A stretch of DNA of 7,625 bases from an uncultured bacterium. Lineage in GTDB: Bacteria > Bacteroidota > Bacteroidia > Bacteroidales > JACABE01. The notes under the pieces were generated by a model. It searched no databases. It was not told the DNA's origin and saw nothing but the letters and a program-made list of their open reading frames with translations. The DNA is taken from assembly GCA_903911455.1 (NCBI GenBank), contig CAIWDQ010000348.1:1-7625 (forward strand), read 5' to 3'. The number at the start of each line of letters is the position of its first letter. The first letter of the stretch is position 1. This document shows, piece after piece, positions 1-7,535 of this stretch. The position numbers and the translations under genes are program-made.

Positions 1-94
1 TAAGAAATTATTTTTCAATTACTTACCCTCAAAAAATAAAAACAATATTTTTATACTTACATTTCCTTTTAAAGTTTTAATTTAAGCCCTAATT

Positions 95-1309
95 ATGAAA
101 ATAGTCATTGCCAACACTCAAGAATTTAACCCTCAAATTGGTGGTGTAGAGAGGGTTTCTTCTATTTTAGCTTCTGAATTTATAAAACTTGGTCATCAAG
201 TTTTTTTTATTGCATGCAAAACATCTTCATTTTCTGGAGACTACATACCCAGTGCACCACAAAAAATATTACAAGATAGCGCTGCATATAACTCAGAAAA
301 AAATATAGAGGAACTCTATAAATTTCTAGGGGAAAACAAGATTGATATAGTAATAAATCAAGCGGGTAATATAAAAGATTTTTCATTATTATGTTTTAAA
401 GCCGCTGAGAAATATAAGAAAGCAAAAGTTATTTCAGTTATCCATATTGACCCCATTAATCAGTTTAAACATCTTTTAGATTTAACAACCTCTATTTTAC
501 CTAGTAAAAAAAATTATAAAAATATTGCACGACTCATATTATTGCCATATAGATTAATTAAAATGTATCTATCTGAAAGTAACTTATATGACTTTGTATA
601 CCTTAATAGTGATGCACTTGTATTGCTATCAAATAAATTTAAAAAAGATTTCAAAAAAATAACAAGATTAAATTCATATAGCAAATTAGAGGCTATTTCT
701 AACCCTTTCCCTTTTGATATTATCTCCAACAAAAATAACAATATAAAAGAAAAAAAAATTCTATATGTTGGACGACTTGATTACCAACATAAAAGAACTG
801 ATAGAGTTATAGCTATTTGGGCAAAGTTAGCGCCTGACTTTCCAGATTGGAGCTTAGATATAGTAGGTGATGGCCCAATTAAAGAAGAGCTAATGAAATT
901 TGTAAAAGCCAATAATATAGAAAGAGTCAATTTTATGGATTTTGCAGATCCCATTGACTACTACAAGAAGTCTAGGGTACTCTGCATGACCTCTACATTT
1001 GAAGGTTTTGGCATGGTTCTTATTGAAAGTGCTTACTATGGCTGTATCCCAATTGCATTTAAAAGCTTCTCAAGCCTAACTGATATAATCGAACATGGAA
1101 TAAGTGGATATATGATAAAGCCCTATTGCTTATCAGAATACGAACAAAAACTACGTCTACTTATGAGTAATAATGAATTACAAAACACGATTCGACTTGA
1201 GACGCTAAACATCCCAAAAAAATTTCAAACACAACCCATTGTGGCGCAATGGATTAGCTTAATTGAAAAGTTATTAGAAAATAATAATTTCACGGTTTCA
1301 AATCAATGA
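95..1309 (+). CDS. Glycosyltransferase, GT4 family (GT-B fold)
   Basis: Predicted cytoplasmic, membrane-associated glycosyltransferase that moves a sugar from a nucleotide-sugar donor to a lipid-linked glycan intermediate. The 404-residue length is normal for GT4. The N-terminal acceptor domain opens with a beta strand (MKIVIANT) and a GGVER loop at residues 16-20, the usual site of a GT4 glycine-rich loop. The C-terminal donor domain starts near residue 220 with KILYVGRL, followed by GDGP at 258-261 and the E-x7-E signature EGFGMVLIE at 303-311 (E303 and E311). HGISGY at 334-339 is the usual following motif. The ATG at 95 gives the complete N-terminal strand; no good Shine-Dalgarno precedes it. 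The stop overlaps the next start by 4 bases (ATGA), suggesting translational coupling. The A+T content is very high. The sugar and linkage cannot be read from the sequence. Confidence 0.93.
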   Translation: MKIVIANTQEFNPQIGGVERVSSILASEFIKLGHQVFFIACKTSSFSGDYIPSAPQKILQDSAAYNSEKNIEELYKFLGENKIDIVINQAGNIKDFSLLCFKAAEKYKKAKVISVIHIDPINQFKHLLDLTTSILPSKKNYKNIARLILLPYRLIKMYLSESNLYDFVYLNSDALVLLSNKFKKDFKKITRLNSYSKLEAISNPFPFDIISNKNNNIKEKKILYVGRLDYQHKRTDRVIAIWAKLAPDFPDWSLDIVGDGPIKEELMKFVKANNIERVNFMDFADPIDYYKKSRVLCMTSTFEGFGMVLIESAYYGCIPIAFKSFSSLTDIIEHGISGYMIKPYCLSEYEQKLRLLMSNNELQNTIRLETLNIPKKFQTQPIVAQWISLIEKLLENNNFTVSNQ

Positions 1310-2562
1310 AAATACTTTGGATCACTAATACTATCTTCCCCGTACCTAGCAAAGCATTAGGTCTTGCTGCGCCAGTAGTTGGCGGATGGATGTATGGATT
1401 AGCCAATCAAATTGCTACTACAGAAAACATCCAATTAGCCGTAGCAGCGACTTATACAGGAGCTGAACTAAAAACTTTTGATATTGATGGCGTGATTTAC
1501 TATTTACTACCTGGTCATGCCACAACCCACTATTTAAAAAGTCACGAACCGTTATGGCAACAAATATGTAATGAGTTTCAACCTAATGTAATTCACATAC
1601 ACGGCACTGAATTCGCGCATGGCTTGGCATGTATTCGTGCCTGCCCATCATTAAATTATGTGGTATCCATACAAGGCTTGGTAAGTGTTATTGCCAGATA
1701 CTATTATGCCTGGCTTTCTTTTAGTGATCTATTAAAAAGCATTACTTTTCGAGATATTGTACGATTTGATACGCTTTTTCAGGCTAAACAAAAATTTGTT
1801 AAACGCGGCTTATTTGAACAAGAATATATCCAGAAAACGAGGCATGTTATCGGCCGTACCAGCTGGGACTATGCACATACCAAGGCAATAAACTCATCAG
1901 TAAACTACCATTTTTGTAATGAAACCCTACGGGGTGGCTTTTATACCAGCCTAAAATGGGATATTACCCATAAAACAGACTTCACTATTTTTTTAAGTCA
2001 AGCCAGTTACCCTATTAAAGGATTACATCAGGTATTAAAATCTGTGGCTTTACTTAAGAATGAATTTCCTACAATTAAGGTAAAAATAGCGGGGGCTAGT
2101 ATTATAAATAGTACCAGTTTGATGGATAAAATTAAACTGGGGGGGTACGGTGCTTACATTAAACGATTAATTAAACAACTTAAGTTACATGAGCAGGTAC
2201 AATTTACTGGAACATTAACTGAAAGCCAAATGATTAGCGAATATTTGAATGCACACTTATTTATTTGCCCATCAAGTATTGAAAATAGCCCTAATTCCCT
2301 TGGCGAAGCTCAATTATTGGGCGTACCGGTCGTTGCCGCTTATGTAGGAGGCACCCCTGATATGATTACACACAATAAAACAGGATTACTCTATCGTTTT
2401 GAAGAAGTGGAAATGCTGGCTGAGCATATCCGCAATCTCTTTACCAATACAACACTTGCGCTAGATTTATCTGAAAATGGTATACATGCTGCACAAGAAC
2501 GTCATCATCAAACAAACAATTTACAGCAAATGATTAATGTTTATAACTCGATAACCGAGTAA
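1306..2562 (+). CDS. Glycosyltransferase, GT4 family (GT-B fold)
   Basis: Second GT4 glycosyltransferase, 418 residues, full length. The N-terminal domain has MKILWITNTIFP, a GGW loop at 26-28 where GT4 enzymes carry their glycine-rich loop, and IHIHGTE at 96-102. A central GRTSWDYAHTKA stretch near 183-194 followed by HFCNETLR is typical of one GT4 branch that I recognise from capsule and O-antigen clusters. The donor domain holds the E-x7-E signature ENSPNSLGE at 326-334 and VGGTPDMI at 347-354. The start codon lies inside the last codons of the upstream gene (4-base overlap), so the two are probably co-translated. By eye the gene is richer in G+C than the genes on either side, which hints at a separate origin within a mosaic cluster. 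Donor and acceptor are unknown. Confidence 0.93.
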   Translation: MKILWITNTIFPVPSKALGLAAPVVGGWMYGLANQIATTENIQLAVAATYTGAELKTFDIDGVIYYLLPGHATTHYLKSHEPLWQQICNEFQPNVIHIHGTEFAHGLACIRACPSLNYVVSIQGLVSVIARYYYAWLSFSDLLKSITFRDIVRFDTLFQAKQKFVKRGLFEQEYIQKTRHVIGRTSWDYAHTKAINSSVNYHFCNETLRGGFYTSLKWDITHKTDFTIFLSQASYPIKGLHQVLKSVALLKNEFPTIKVKIAGASIINSTSLMDKIKLGGYGAYIKRLIKQLKLHEQVQFTGTLTESQMISEYLNAHLFICPSSIENSPNSLGEAQLLGVPVVAAYVGGTPDMITHNKTGLLYRFEEVEMLAEHIRNLFTNTTLALDLSENGIHAAQERHHQTNNLQQMINVYNSITE

Positions 2563-2567
2563 CTCAC

Positions 2568-3641
2568 ATGACTACTATTGCCTTGTTTAATATAGTCTTT
2601 GTTTTACTAGCTTATCTTGCACAATATAAAAGTAAAGAGTATTTACTTAAATTGTCTTTTTTTCTGATTTTTTTATTTTTAGCGCTACGCTATAATTATG
2701 GCAATGATTACCCTGCCTATATTGATGATTTTTTGCTCTTAGCTAGCAATAACTCCTTCGATTATACTTTTAAAAATGAATACTATGAAAAGGGCTGGCT
2801 GTTTTTATATTATTTATTTAAACCTTTCGGTTTTTTCGCGCTTATCACTGTTTTAGCCGCATTCAACTGCTTCGTTTATTATCATCTCATAAAAAAATAT
2901 GTGTTACCGGGTTATTACTGGTTTGCTGTTTTTCTTTATGTTTTTACTCCTGGCTTTATGGTGTTACATTGTTCGGCTATGCGCCAGTCATTGGCTATAG
3001 CTTTGTTTTTATTTTCTATCGATTACATCCACAAAAAAGATGCCATTCGTTATTTTTTATGTATCGGACTAGCCTCTTTGTTTCACTCTAGTGCACTAGT
3101 TCTTCTACCGGTTTATTTTCTGGGCATATTTGATTGGAAAATTAAGAGGCCATTGGCAATTATCTTTTTTGTCACATATATTTTATTTTTTCAGTTTGGA
3201 GCCTTATTGACGCCTTTTATGTCAATTTTTATGGGCACAAAATTTGAATCTTATTTGCGATATGAAGGATCTATAGAAATGGGTTCAGGACTTGGATTAA
3301 TCTTAAATTCTTCACTGTTTGCATTGATATTGTTCTATGCATATTTTCAATCTAAGCAAACCTCTTTATTCTTTAAAATAGCCATTTTAAGCTATTTTAT
3401 TATCCCTCTATCATTAAACCTTAGCTCGCTCGTTCGTATTGGAATGTATTTTGACGTAGCTATGATTATTGTTTTTCCTGCTACTGTATACACAATAAAA
3501 AATCCGACTATTAAAGTAGCCATTTTAGCAATAATTGTTTTTATAACTTTGTATAATTTTAATGTGTTTTTTAAATCTGAGGTATTTAAGGAAAGCTTTG
3601 GAACTTATCAGACTATATTTTCTGCACCACAATACTATTAA
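2568..3641 (+). CDS. EpsG-family membrane protein, probable Wzy-type polysaccharide polymerase
   Basis: Integral inner-membrane protein of 357 residues made mostly of hydrophobic segments, roughly ten (for example near 5-20, 30-40, 78-105, 117-133, 138-153, 162-186, 196-222, 244-261, 268-285, 293-309 and 315-333). It carries the marks of the EpsG family: RYNYGNDY at 41-48 (the R-x3-G-x-D pattern after the second membrane segment), MRQSLAIALFLF at 138-149, FHSSALVLLP at 172-181 and RIGMYFD at 290-296. Family members are thought to join repeat units, as Wzy does, on the periplasmic side; the role here is inferred from family and context. It sits 5 bases after one transferase gene and 6 bases before another, as expected for a co-transcribed polymerase. 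An O-antigen ligase is a less likely alternative. Confidence 0.85.
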   Translation: MTTIALFNIVFVLLAYLAQYKSKEYLLKLSFFLIFLFLALRYNYGNDYPAYIDDFLLLASNNSFDYTFKNEYYEKGWLFLYYLFKPFGFFALITVLAAFNCFVYYHLIKKYVLPGYYWFAVFLYVFTPGFMVLHCSAMRQSLAIALFLFSIDYIHKKDAIRYFLCIGLASLFHSSALVLLPVYFLGIFDWKIKRPLAIIFFVTYILFFQFGALLTPFMSIFMGTKFESYLRYEGSIEMGSGLGLILNSSLFALILFYAYFQSKQTSLFFKIAILSYFIIPLSLNLSSLVRIGMYFDVAMIIVFPATVYTIKNPTIKVAILAIIVFITLYNFNVFFKSEVFKESFGTYQTIFSAPQYY

Positions 3642-3647
3642 TTATAA

Positions 3648-4859
3648 ATGAAAAAAATATTTTACATTAGCACCTTATGCTCACCTTGGCTGATAGATTA
3701 TATCTTCAATACATCTGTTATTAAACCAGGGTTAGCTGTACAAAAGTTTCATAGATTGCTTGTCGAAGGATTAGCTTTTCATAATAAATCTTGTTGTGTA
3801 GAAACATTAAGCACCCTCCCGATCTCATCGAAAATTCATCATCAACGATTATGGAATATATCATCTGAAGTTTTAGATAACATACATTACAAATATATTC
3901 CGACAATAAATTTACCCGTTCTAAAAAATGTCATTATTTGTATTTATGCATTTGTTAAAACGGCTTTGTGGAATTTAGTTGGAAGACGGGAAGACAAAGT
4001 AGCCATTTTTGATGTCCGTAATCTGACCATTACCATATCCGCGCTTTTAGCATGTAAGTTAACTAACACAAAATCGATAGCCATTGTTACCGATTTACCT
4101 AACTTAATAACGGAAGGTCATATGCCTAATAATTTAACATCTAAAGTTTTCAATAGTCTTCTAACAAAAATTTTAGGATATTTTGATGGTTACTTATTAT
4201 TAACAGAACAAATGAACGAAGTAGTCAATCGGCATCATAAGCCTTATATAATCATGGAAGGCCTTATTGATGCCAAGATGGTAGCTACTACGAATCTATT
4301 AGAGCTTAAGTCTTCTGAAAGAATTTTATTGTATGCCGGTGGCATTTATGAAAAATATGGCATAAAAAAGCTGATTGAAGCTTTTTTAAAATTAGAAGAT
4401 GATGATTTACGACTACATATCTATGGTGAAGGCGAAATGAAAAAGGACATGCCATATTATATGAGTTTGGATAAAAGAGTAGTCTATCAAGGAATTGTTC
4501 CAAATAATATCGTTATTGAAAGGCAACTTGAAGCAACTTTATTAATCAATCCTCGTTCAAGTACGGAAGAATTTACAAAATACTCTTTCCCTTCAAAAAA
4601 TATGGAATACATGGCCTCCGGTACCCCAATAGTGACAACACTGTTGCCTGGTATGCCTATAGAACATATCCCATTTGTTTATTTATTTACCGATGAGAGT
4701 ATAGATGGAATCTATCAAACCCTTAATAATTTGCTATTGAAACCAAAAGAAGAGTTACATAAATTTGGTTACCATGCAAAACAATTTGTACTTGAAAATA
4801 AAAGCAATTATATTCAAGCTAAACGTTTGTTGTCTTTTTTAGAAGACATTGACGTTTGA
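3648..4859 (+). CDS. Glycosyltransferase, GT4-like family
   Basis: Third glycosyltransferase, 403 residues, GT-B type. The donor domain begins at about residue 226 with ILLYAGGIYEKYGIKKLIEA, followed by YGEGE at 259-263. The signature region reads EEFTKYSFPSKNMEYMASGT at 307-326, a form common to one branch of GT4-like enzymes in exopolysaccharide clusters. In this branch only the second glutamate of E-x7-E is kept (E320); the position eight residues before it is Y312. The N-terminal acceptor domain is divergent, with a hydrophobic stretch around 91-110 (VLKNVIICIYAFVKTALWNL) that could dock to the membrane. The gene starts 6 bases after the polymerase gene without a clear ribosome binding site. 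Its end is intact, and the transposase remnant begins about 33 bases later. The sugar specificity is unknown. Confidence 0.9.
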   Translation: MKKIFYISTLCSPWLIDYIFNTSVIKPGLAVQKFHRLLVEGLAFHNKSCCVETLSTLPISSKIHHQRLWNISSEVLDNIHYKYIPTINLPVLKNVIICIYAFVKTALWNLVGRREDKVAIFDVRNLTITISALLACKLTNTKSIAIVTDLPNLITEGHMPNNLTSKVFNSLLTKILGYFDGYLLLTEQMNEVVNRHHKPYIIMEGLIDAKMVATTNLLELKSSERILLYAGGIYEKYGIKKLIEAFLKLEDDDLRLHIYGEGEMKKDMPYYMSLDKRVVYQGIVPNNIVIERQLEATLLINPRSSTEEFTKYSFPSKNMEYMASGTPIVTTLLPGMPIEHIPFVYLFTDESIDGIYQTLNNLLLKPKEELHKFGYHAKQFVLENKSNYIQAKRLLSFLEDIDV

Positions 4860-4892
4860 TTTACAAAATTACAACAAATAATTTCTCTGTAC

Positions 4893-5226
4893 ACGACAGT
4901 CCCCGTTATATTAAATTGCATCAATAGGTTAGGAATAGCAGTAATCTCATTTAACTTTTCGTCTACCTTCTGCTGACTCAGCACTAACTGTTTTTGTATC
5001 ACGCACACGCTGACCATATAAAGAGCCGCCTTCTTGGTAGCAGTATCCATGCTGCCACGTAGACACCTCCAGTCAATGGCGATGATCTACACGCCACTGA
5101 ATCGGACTCCCAGCGACTGAAGCACGCTCCGAACTGTTCGATATCAATCACTGCGAATACGTTGCCGAACGTGTCATGCGAAGGAATACCATGTTCCAGA
5201 TCTAATACCTTGGTGAGCCATTGAAT
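4893..5226 (-). pseudogene. Degraded ISAs1-family transposase fragment
   Basis: Reading the minus strand from 5223 gives QWLTKVLDLEHGIPSHDTFG followed by NVFAVIDIEQFGACFSRW, down to about 5110. The SHDTFG-x-VF pattern is a hallmark of the N-terminal part of ISAs1-family transposases. Homology then continues in another frame from 5086 (IIAID, then CLRGSMDTATKKAALYMVSV) and on through KVDEKLNEITAIPNLL to about 4893. So there is a frame shift between 5110 and 5090, and a TAG stop (5089-5087) sits directly before IIAID. The expected IDGK around the first catalytic aspartate reads IDWR. About 110 codons survive of a family of roughly 370; both ends are gone and I found no terminal inverted repeats or target duplication. 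By eye the stretch 5041-5220 is near half G+C, clearly higher than its neighbours. It accounts for most of the 417-base gap between two intact genes. Confidence 0.85.
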
Positions 5227-5276
5227 TACAGTAAATTATCTTATTTTTTTAAATAACAACAAGTAATCATATAATT

Positions 5277-7172
5277 ATGTGTGGAATATTCGGTTTAGTT
5301 ACTCATTCATCTAAAGAATCAATTGATAAAAATAAAGTGGAGCAATCTGCCAAACTTATGCACCATAGAGGGCCTGATGCATATGGGCAGTGGGGCATTG
5401 AAAATAGAATACATTTAGCGCATTTAAGGTTGTCGATACTTGATTTACGTAAAGAAAGCAATCAGCCATTTTTTTCAAACTGTCAAAATTTTGTTATTGT
5501 CTTTAATGGAGAAATTTACAATTACTTAGAAATAAGAACAGAGCTTGAATTAATAGGATATATATTTAGAACAAACAGTGACACTGAAGTACTATTAAAC
5601 TCATTTATTGAGTGGGGAAGTGTCTGTGTTAATAAGTTTAATGGTGATTGGGCATTTGCAATTTACAATATTAAAGAAAACACCCTTTTTTGTTCAAGAG
5701 ATAGGTTTGGTGTAAAACCCTTTAATTATTCAATCGTAGATAATCAATTAGTATTTTCTTCTGAAATTAAATCAATTTTAAATTATTTCCCTCAACTACG
5801 GATACCCAATTACAACGTAATCGCTAATTATTGTCGCAATAGTTTGGGGGCGCAAATTGAAGAAACCTGGTTTAGTGGTATTTACAGGCTACTTCCTGCG
5901 CATAACTTAATATGGGCAAACGGGGAAATAACAATAACCAGATATTGGGATTATCCAAAAAAGACCCTACAAAATATTAGTTTTGAGGATGCTACAGATC
6001 GATATAAAGAACTTTTTATTGATGCGGTAAAACTAAGAATGAGAAGTGATGTTGCCGTTGGAAGTACACTTTCTTCAGGAGTAGATTCGGGATCAATTGT
6101 GTCGGTATTAAGAAATTTTTATGATGAAGAGCATAAAACTTTTACAGCAGTTTTTAAAACTAATGAATATAGTAGTCGTGATAAAAATGTATTTGCAAAT
6201 GATATTACTATAGATGAAGGTAGTTTAGTAAAAAAACTCGCCCATGAGTTAAATCTGGATTCGCATTTAATTAATAGTAATAGTAAAGATTTCTGTAAAG
6301 ATCTTTATGAAGTCATCTATTTTTTAGAGTCTGGACACTCTTCACCCGCAACAATTCCCTTATCAAAAATCATGAAATCTGCAAAAAATCATGTTAAGGT
6401 CGTTTTGGAAGGGCAAGGTGCAGATGAGCTACTTTCTGGGTATGTACTTAATACTTTTCCTGCTTTATTATGGGAGTATTTAAAACGCATGAATATAAAT
6501 AAAATAATTAAGGAATTCATCGTTTTTAAAAAGTCATATTCATTAATTTATACAATTAAGCAATTTACTCGATTAATGAATAATGATGCAATAGAACGAT
6601 TTTTCTATATTTTAAATGGTTACAATAAAGTATTTGGACCTAAACTAAAATCCTATAAGCGCATAAAAGATTATCCATTTGAGCCATCCGGTTTTAATGA
6701 ATATTTTAATGAAGAGTTATTTAAATCTCATACTGGTGGATTGGTTAATTTGTTACATTACGGCGATGCTATTTCTATGTCTAAATCAATTGAGGGTAGA
6801 TTACCGTTTATGGATGTTAATTTAGTTGAATTTTCGTTTCAATTACCGTTCTGGTTTAAAATGAATAATGGACTTGGTAAATATATCCATAGATGCTCAA
6901 TGAAAGGAATTGTTCCTTCATTTATACTTGATAATCCAATTAAATTTGGATTTAATACTCCATTGTCTCAACAATTTGAGAATTTAGAGACTGAAGCAAA
7001 CAAGATTCTCCTATCTGATAAATGCTTGAATAGAGGTGTTTTTGAAAGGAATGGATTAAAATCTATGATTGATAGGAATATTAGTAAATCAAGCAATAAT
7101 TCTACGATGCTGTTTCGGTTATTGTCCGTAGAACTTTGGTTTAGGCATTTTATTGATATTTCTGAAAATTAA
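5277..7172 (+). CDS. asnB: Asparagine synthase (glutamine-hydrolysing)-like amidotransferase, probable glycan-modifying type
   Basis: Cytoplasmic two-domain enzyme of 631 residues. The N-terminal class II glutaminase domain is complete: Cys2 nucleophile in MCGIFG, HRGPDA at 30-35, R51 in RLSILD, NGEIYNY at 77-83, NSD at 100-102 and SRDRFGVKPF at 140-149. The need for Cys2 fixes the start at 5277, although no strong ribosome binding site precedes it. The synthetase domain has the ATP pyrophosphatase loop SSGVDSGS at 266-273, EGQGADELLSGY at 378-389, and SMSKSIEGRLPFMD at 500-513. Glutamine supplies ammonia, and ATP activates a carboxylate. It is longer than E. coli AsnB (about 554 residues) and similar in size to AsnB-like proteins of O-antigen clusters such as P. 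aeruginosa WbpS and Francisella WbtH, linked to amidation of sugar uronic acids. In this neighbourhood that role is the better guess, but the real substrate is not shown. It is separated from the transferase block by the transposase remnant. Confidence 0.93.
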   Translation: MCGIFGLVTHSSKESIDKNKVEQSAKLMHHRGPDAYGQWGIENRIHLAHLRLSILDLRKESNQPFFSNCQNFVIVFNGEIYNYLEIRTELELIGYIFRTNSDTEVLLNSFIEWGSVCVNKFNGDWAFAIYNIKENTLFCSRDRFGVKPFNYSIVDNQLVFSSEIKSILNYFPQLRIPNYNVIANYCRNSLGAQIEETWFSGIYRLLPAHNLIWANGEITITRYWDYPKKTLQNISFEDATDRYKELFIDAVKLRMRSDVAVGSTLSSGVDSGSIVSVLRNFYDEEHKTFTAVFKTNEYSSRDKNVFANDITIDEGSLVKKLAHELNLDSHLINSNSKDFCKDLYEVIYFLESGHSSPATIPLSKIMKSAKNHVKVVLEGQGADELLSGYVLNTFPALLWEYLKRMNINKIIKEFIVFKKSYSLIYTIKQFTRLMNNDAIERFFYILNGYNKVFGPKLKSYKRIKDYPFEPSGFNEYFNEELFKSHTGGLVNLLHYGDAISMSKSIEGRLPFMDVNLVEFSFQLPFWFKMNNGLGKYIHRCSMKGIVPSFILDNPIKFGFNTPLSQQFENLETEANKILLSDKCLNRGVFERNGLKSMIDRNISKSSNNSTMLFRLLSVELWFRHFIDISEN

Positions 7173-7306
7173 AGTCACTCATTGCTGCGCTTAAAGATGA
7201 CTAATAAAATATTTTATACAATATAAATTACATATTTTAACTATTGAAAATTTTATTATTTATTTAAGTTTGGATAAAATATATGACATTAATGTATTTA
7301 TGGTAA
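7173..7306. other. AT-rich spacer, no gene seen
   Basis: This stretch between the amidotransferase gene and the acetyltransferase remnant is extremely rich in A and T and has frequent stops in all frames. I see no convincing hairpin terminator and no promoter with both -35 and -10 elements. It may be the scar of a deletion that removed the 5' part of the acetyltransferase gene. Confidence 0.5.
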
Positions 7307-7531
7307 AAAATATTAAAAAAACCTCGGGGTTGTTCAGTAATTAATAGCAGTATACATCCTATGGATTGTGTATCTACGTCCCCTGTGTTTTATGAAGGTA
7401 GGGATAGTGTAAAAGAAAAATTCTCCACCCATACAAGGGTGGATATTAAACGGACGGTAATCGGTCACGATGTTTGGATAGGACAAAATGCAATAATAAA
7501 ACAAGGAGTAACAATCGGGGGAGGTGCTTAG
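7307..7531 (+). pseudogene. Fragment of a left-handed beta-helix (hexapeptide) acetyltransferase, CatB/WbbJ-like
   Basis: An open + frame without a plausible start runs from 7307 to the TAG at 7529-7531. From 7334 it reads SVINSSIHPMDCVSTSPVFY, and at its end TVIGHDVWIGQNAIIKQGVTIGGGA. The HP-x-D/N-x-(V/I)STSP-x-FY block and the IG-x-DVWIG-x-NA-x-I-x-x-GV-x-IG hexapeptide repeats are typical of xenobiotic-type and sugar O- or N-acetyltransferases; the histidine of the HP block is the usual catalytic base. The N-terminal helix turns are missing upstream. Downstream, TAG cuts the protein right before the expected IG-x-G-(A/S)-VV turn and the C-terminal NPAK region. An intact relative would be about 180-220 residues; some 66 recognisable ones remain. 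It was probably once an acetylation gene of the same polysaccharide cluster and is now non-functional. Confidence 0.8.
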
Positions 7532-7535
7532 ATAA

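Noticed and set aside
1..94. TAA at positions 1-3 as the stop of an upstream gene, and a leader promoter
   Set aside because: Three bases cannot establish a gene end. In such AT-rich sequence I could not pick out a promoter with two credible boxes.
514..741. Minus-strand open frame inside the first glycosyltransferase gene
   Set aside because: It is antisense to a well-supported coding region, and its make-up reflects the high A+T content only.
4814..5050. Minus-strand frame of 78 codons starting with ATG as a stand-alone small gene
   Set aside because: Its first two thirds match the middle of an ISAs1 transposase. The ATG at 5050-5048 is an internal methionine, so this is part of a pseudogene. 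The last third runs antisense into the transferase gene.
5270..5275. Perfect TATAAT just before the amidotransferase start
   Set aside because: Transcription from it would begin some bases inside the gene, past the start codon that Cys2 requires. No -35 box lies at the right distance, so it is probably chance in AT-rich DNA.
7173..7203. Weak inverted repeat GTCA...TGAC after the amidotransferase gene as a terminator
   Set aside because: The arms match for only four bases, the loop is long and no U-run follows directly.
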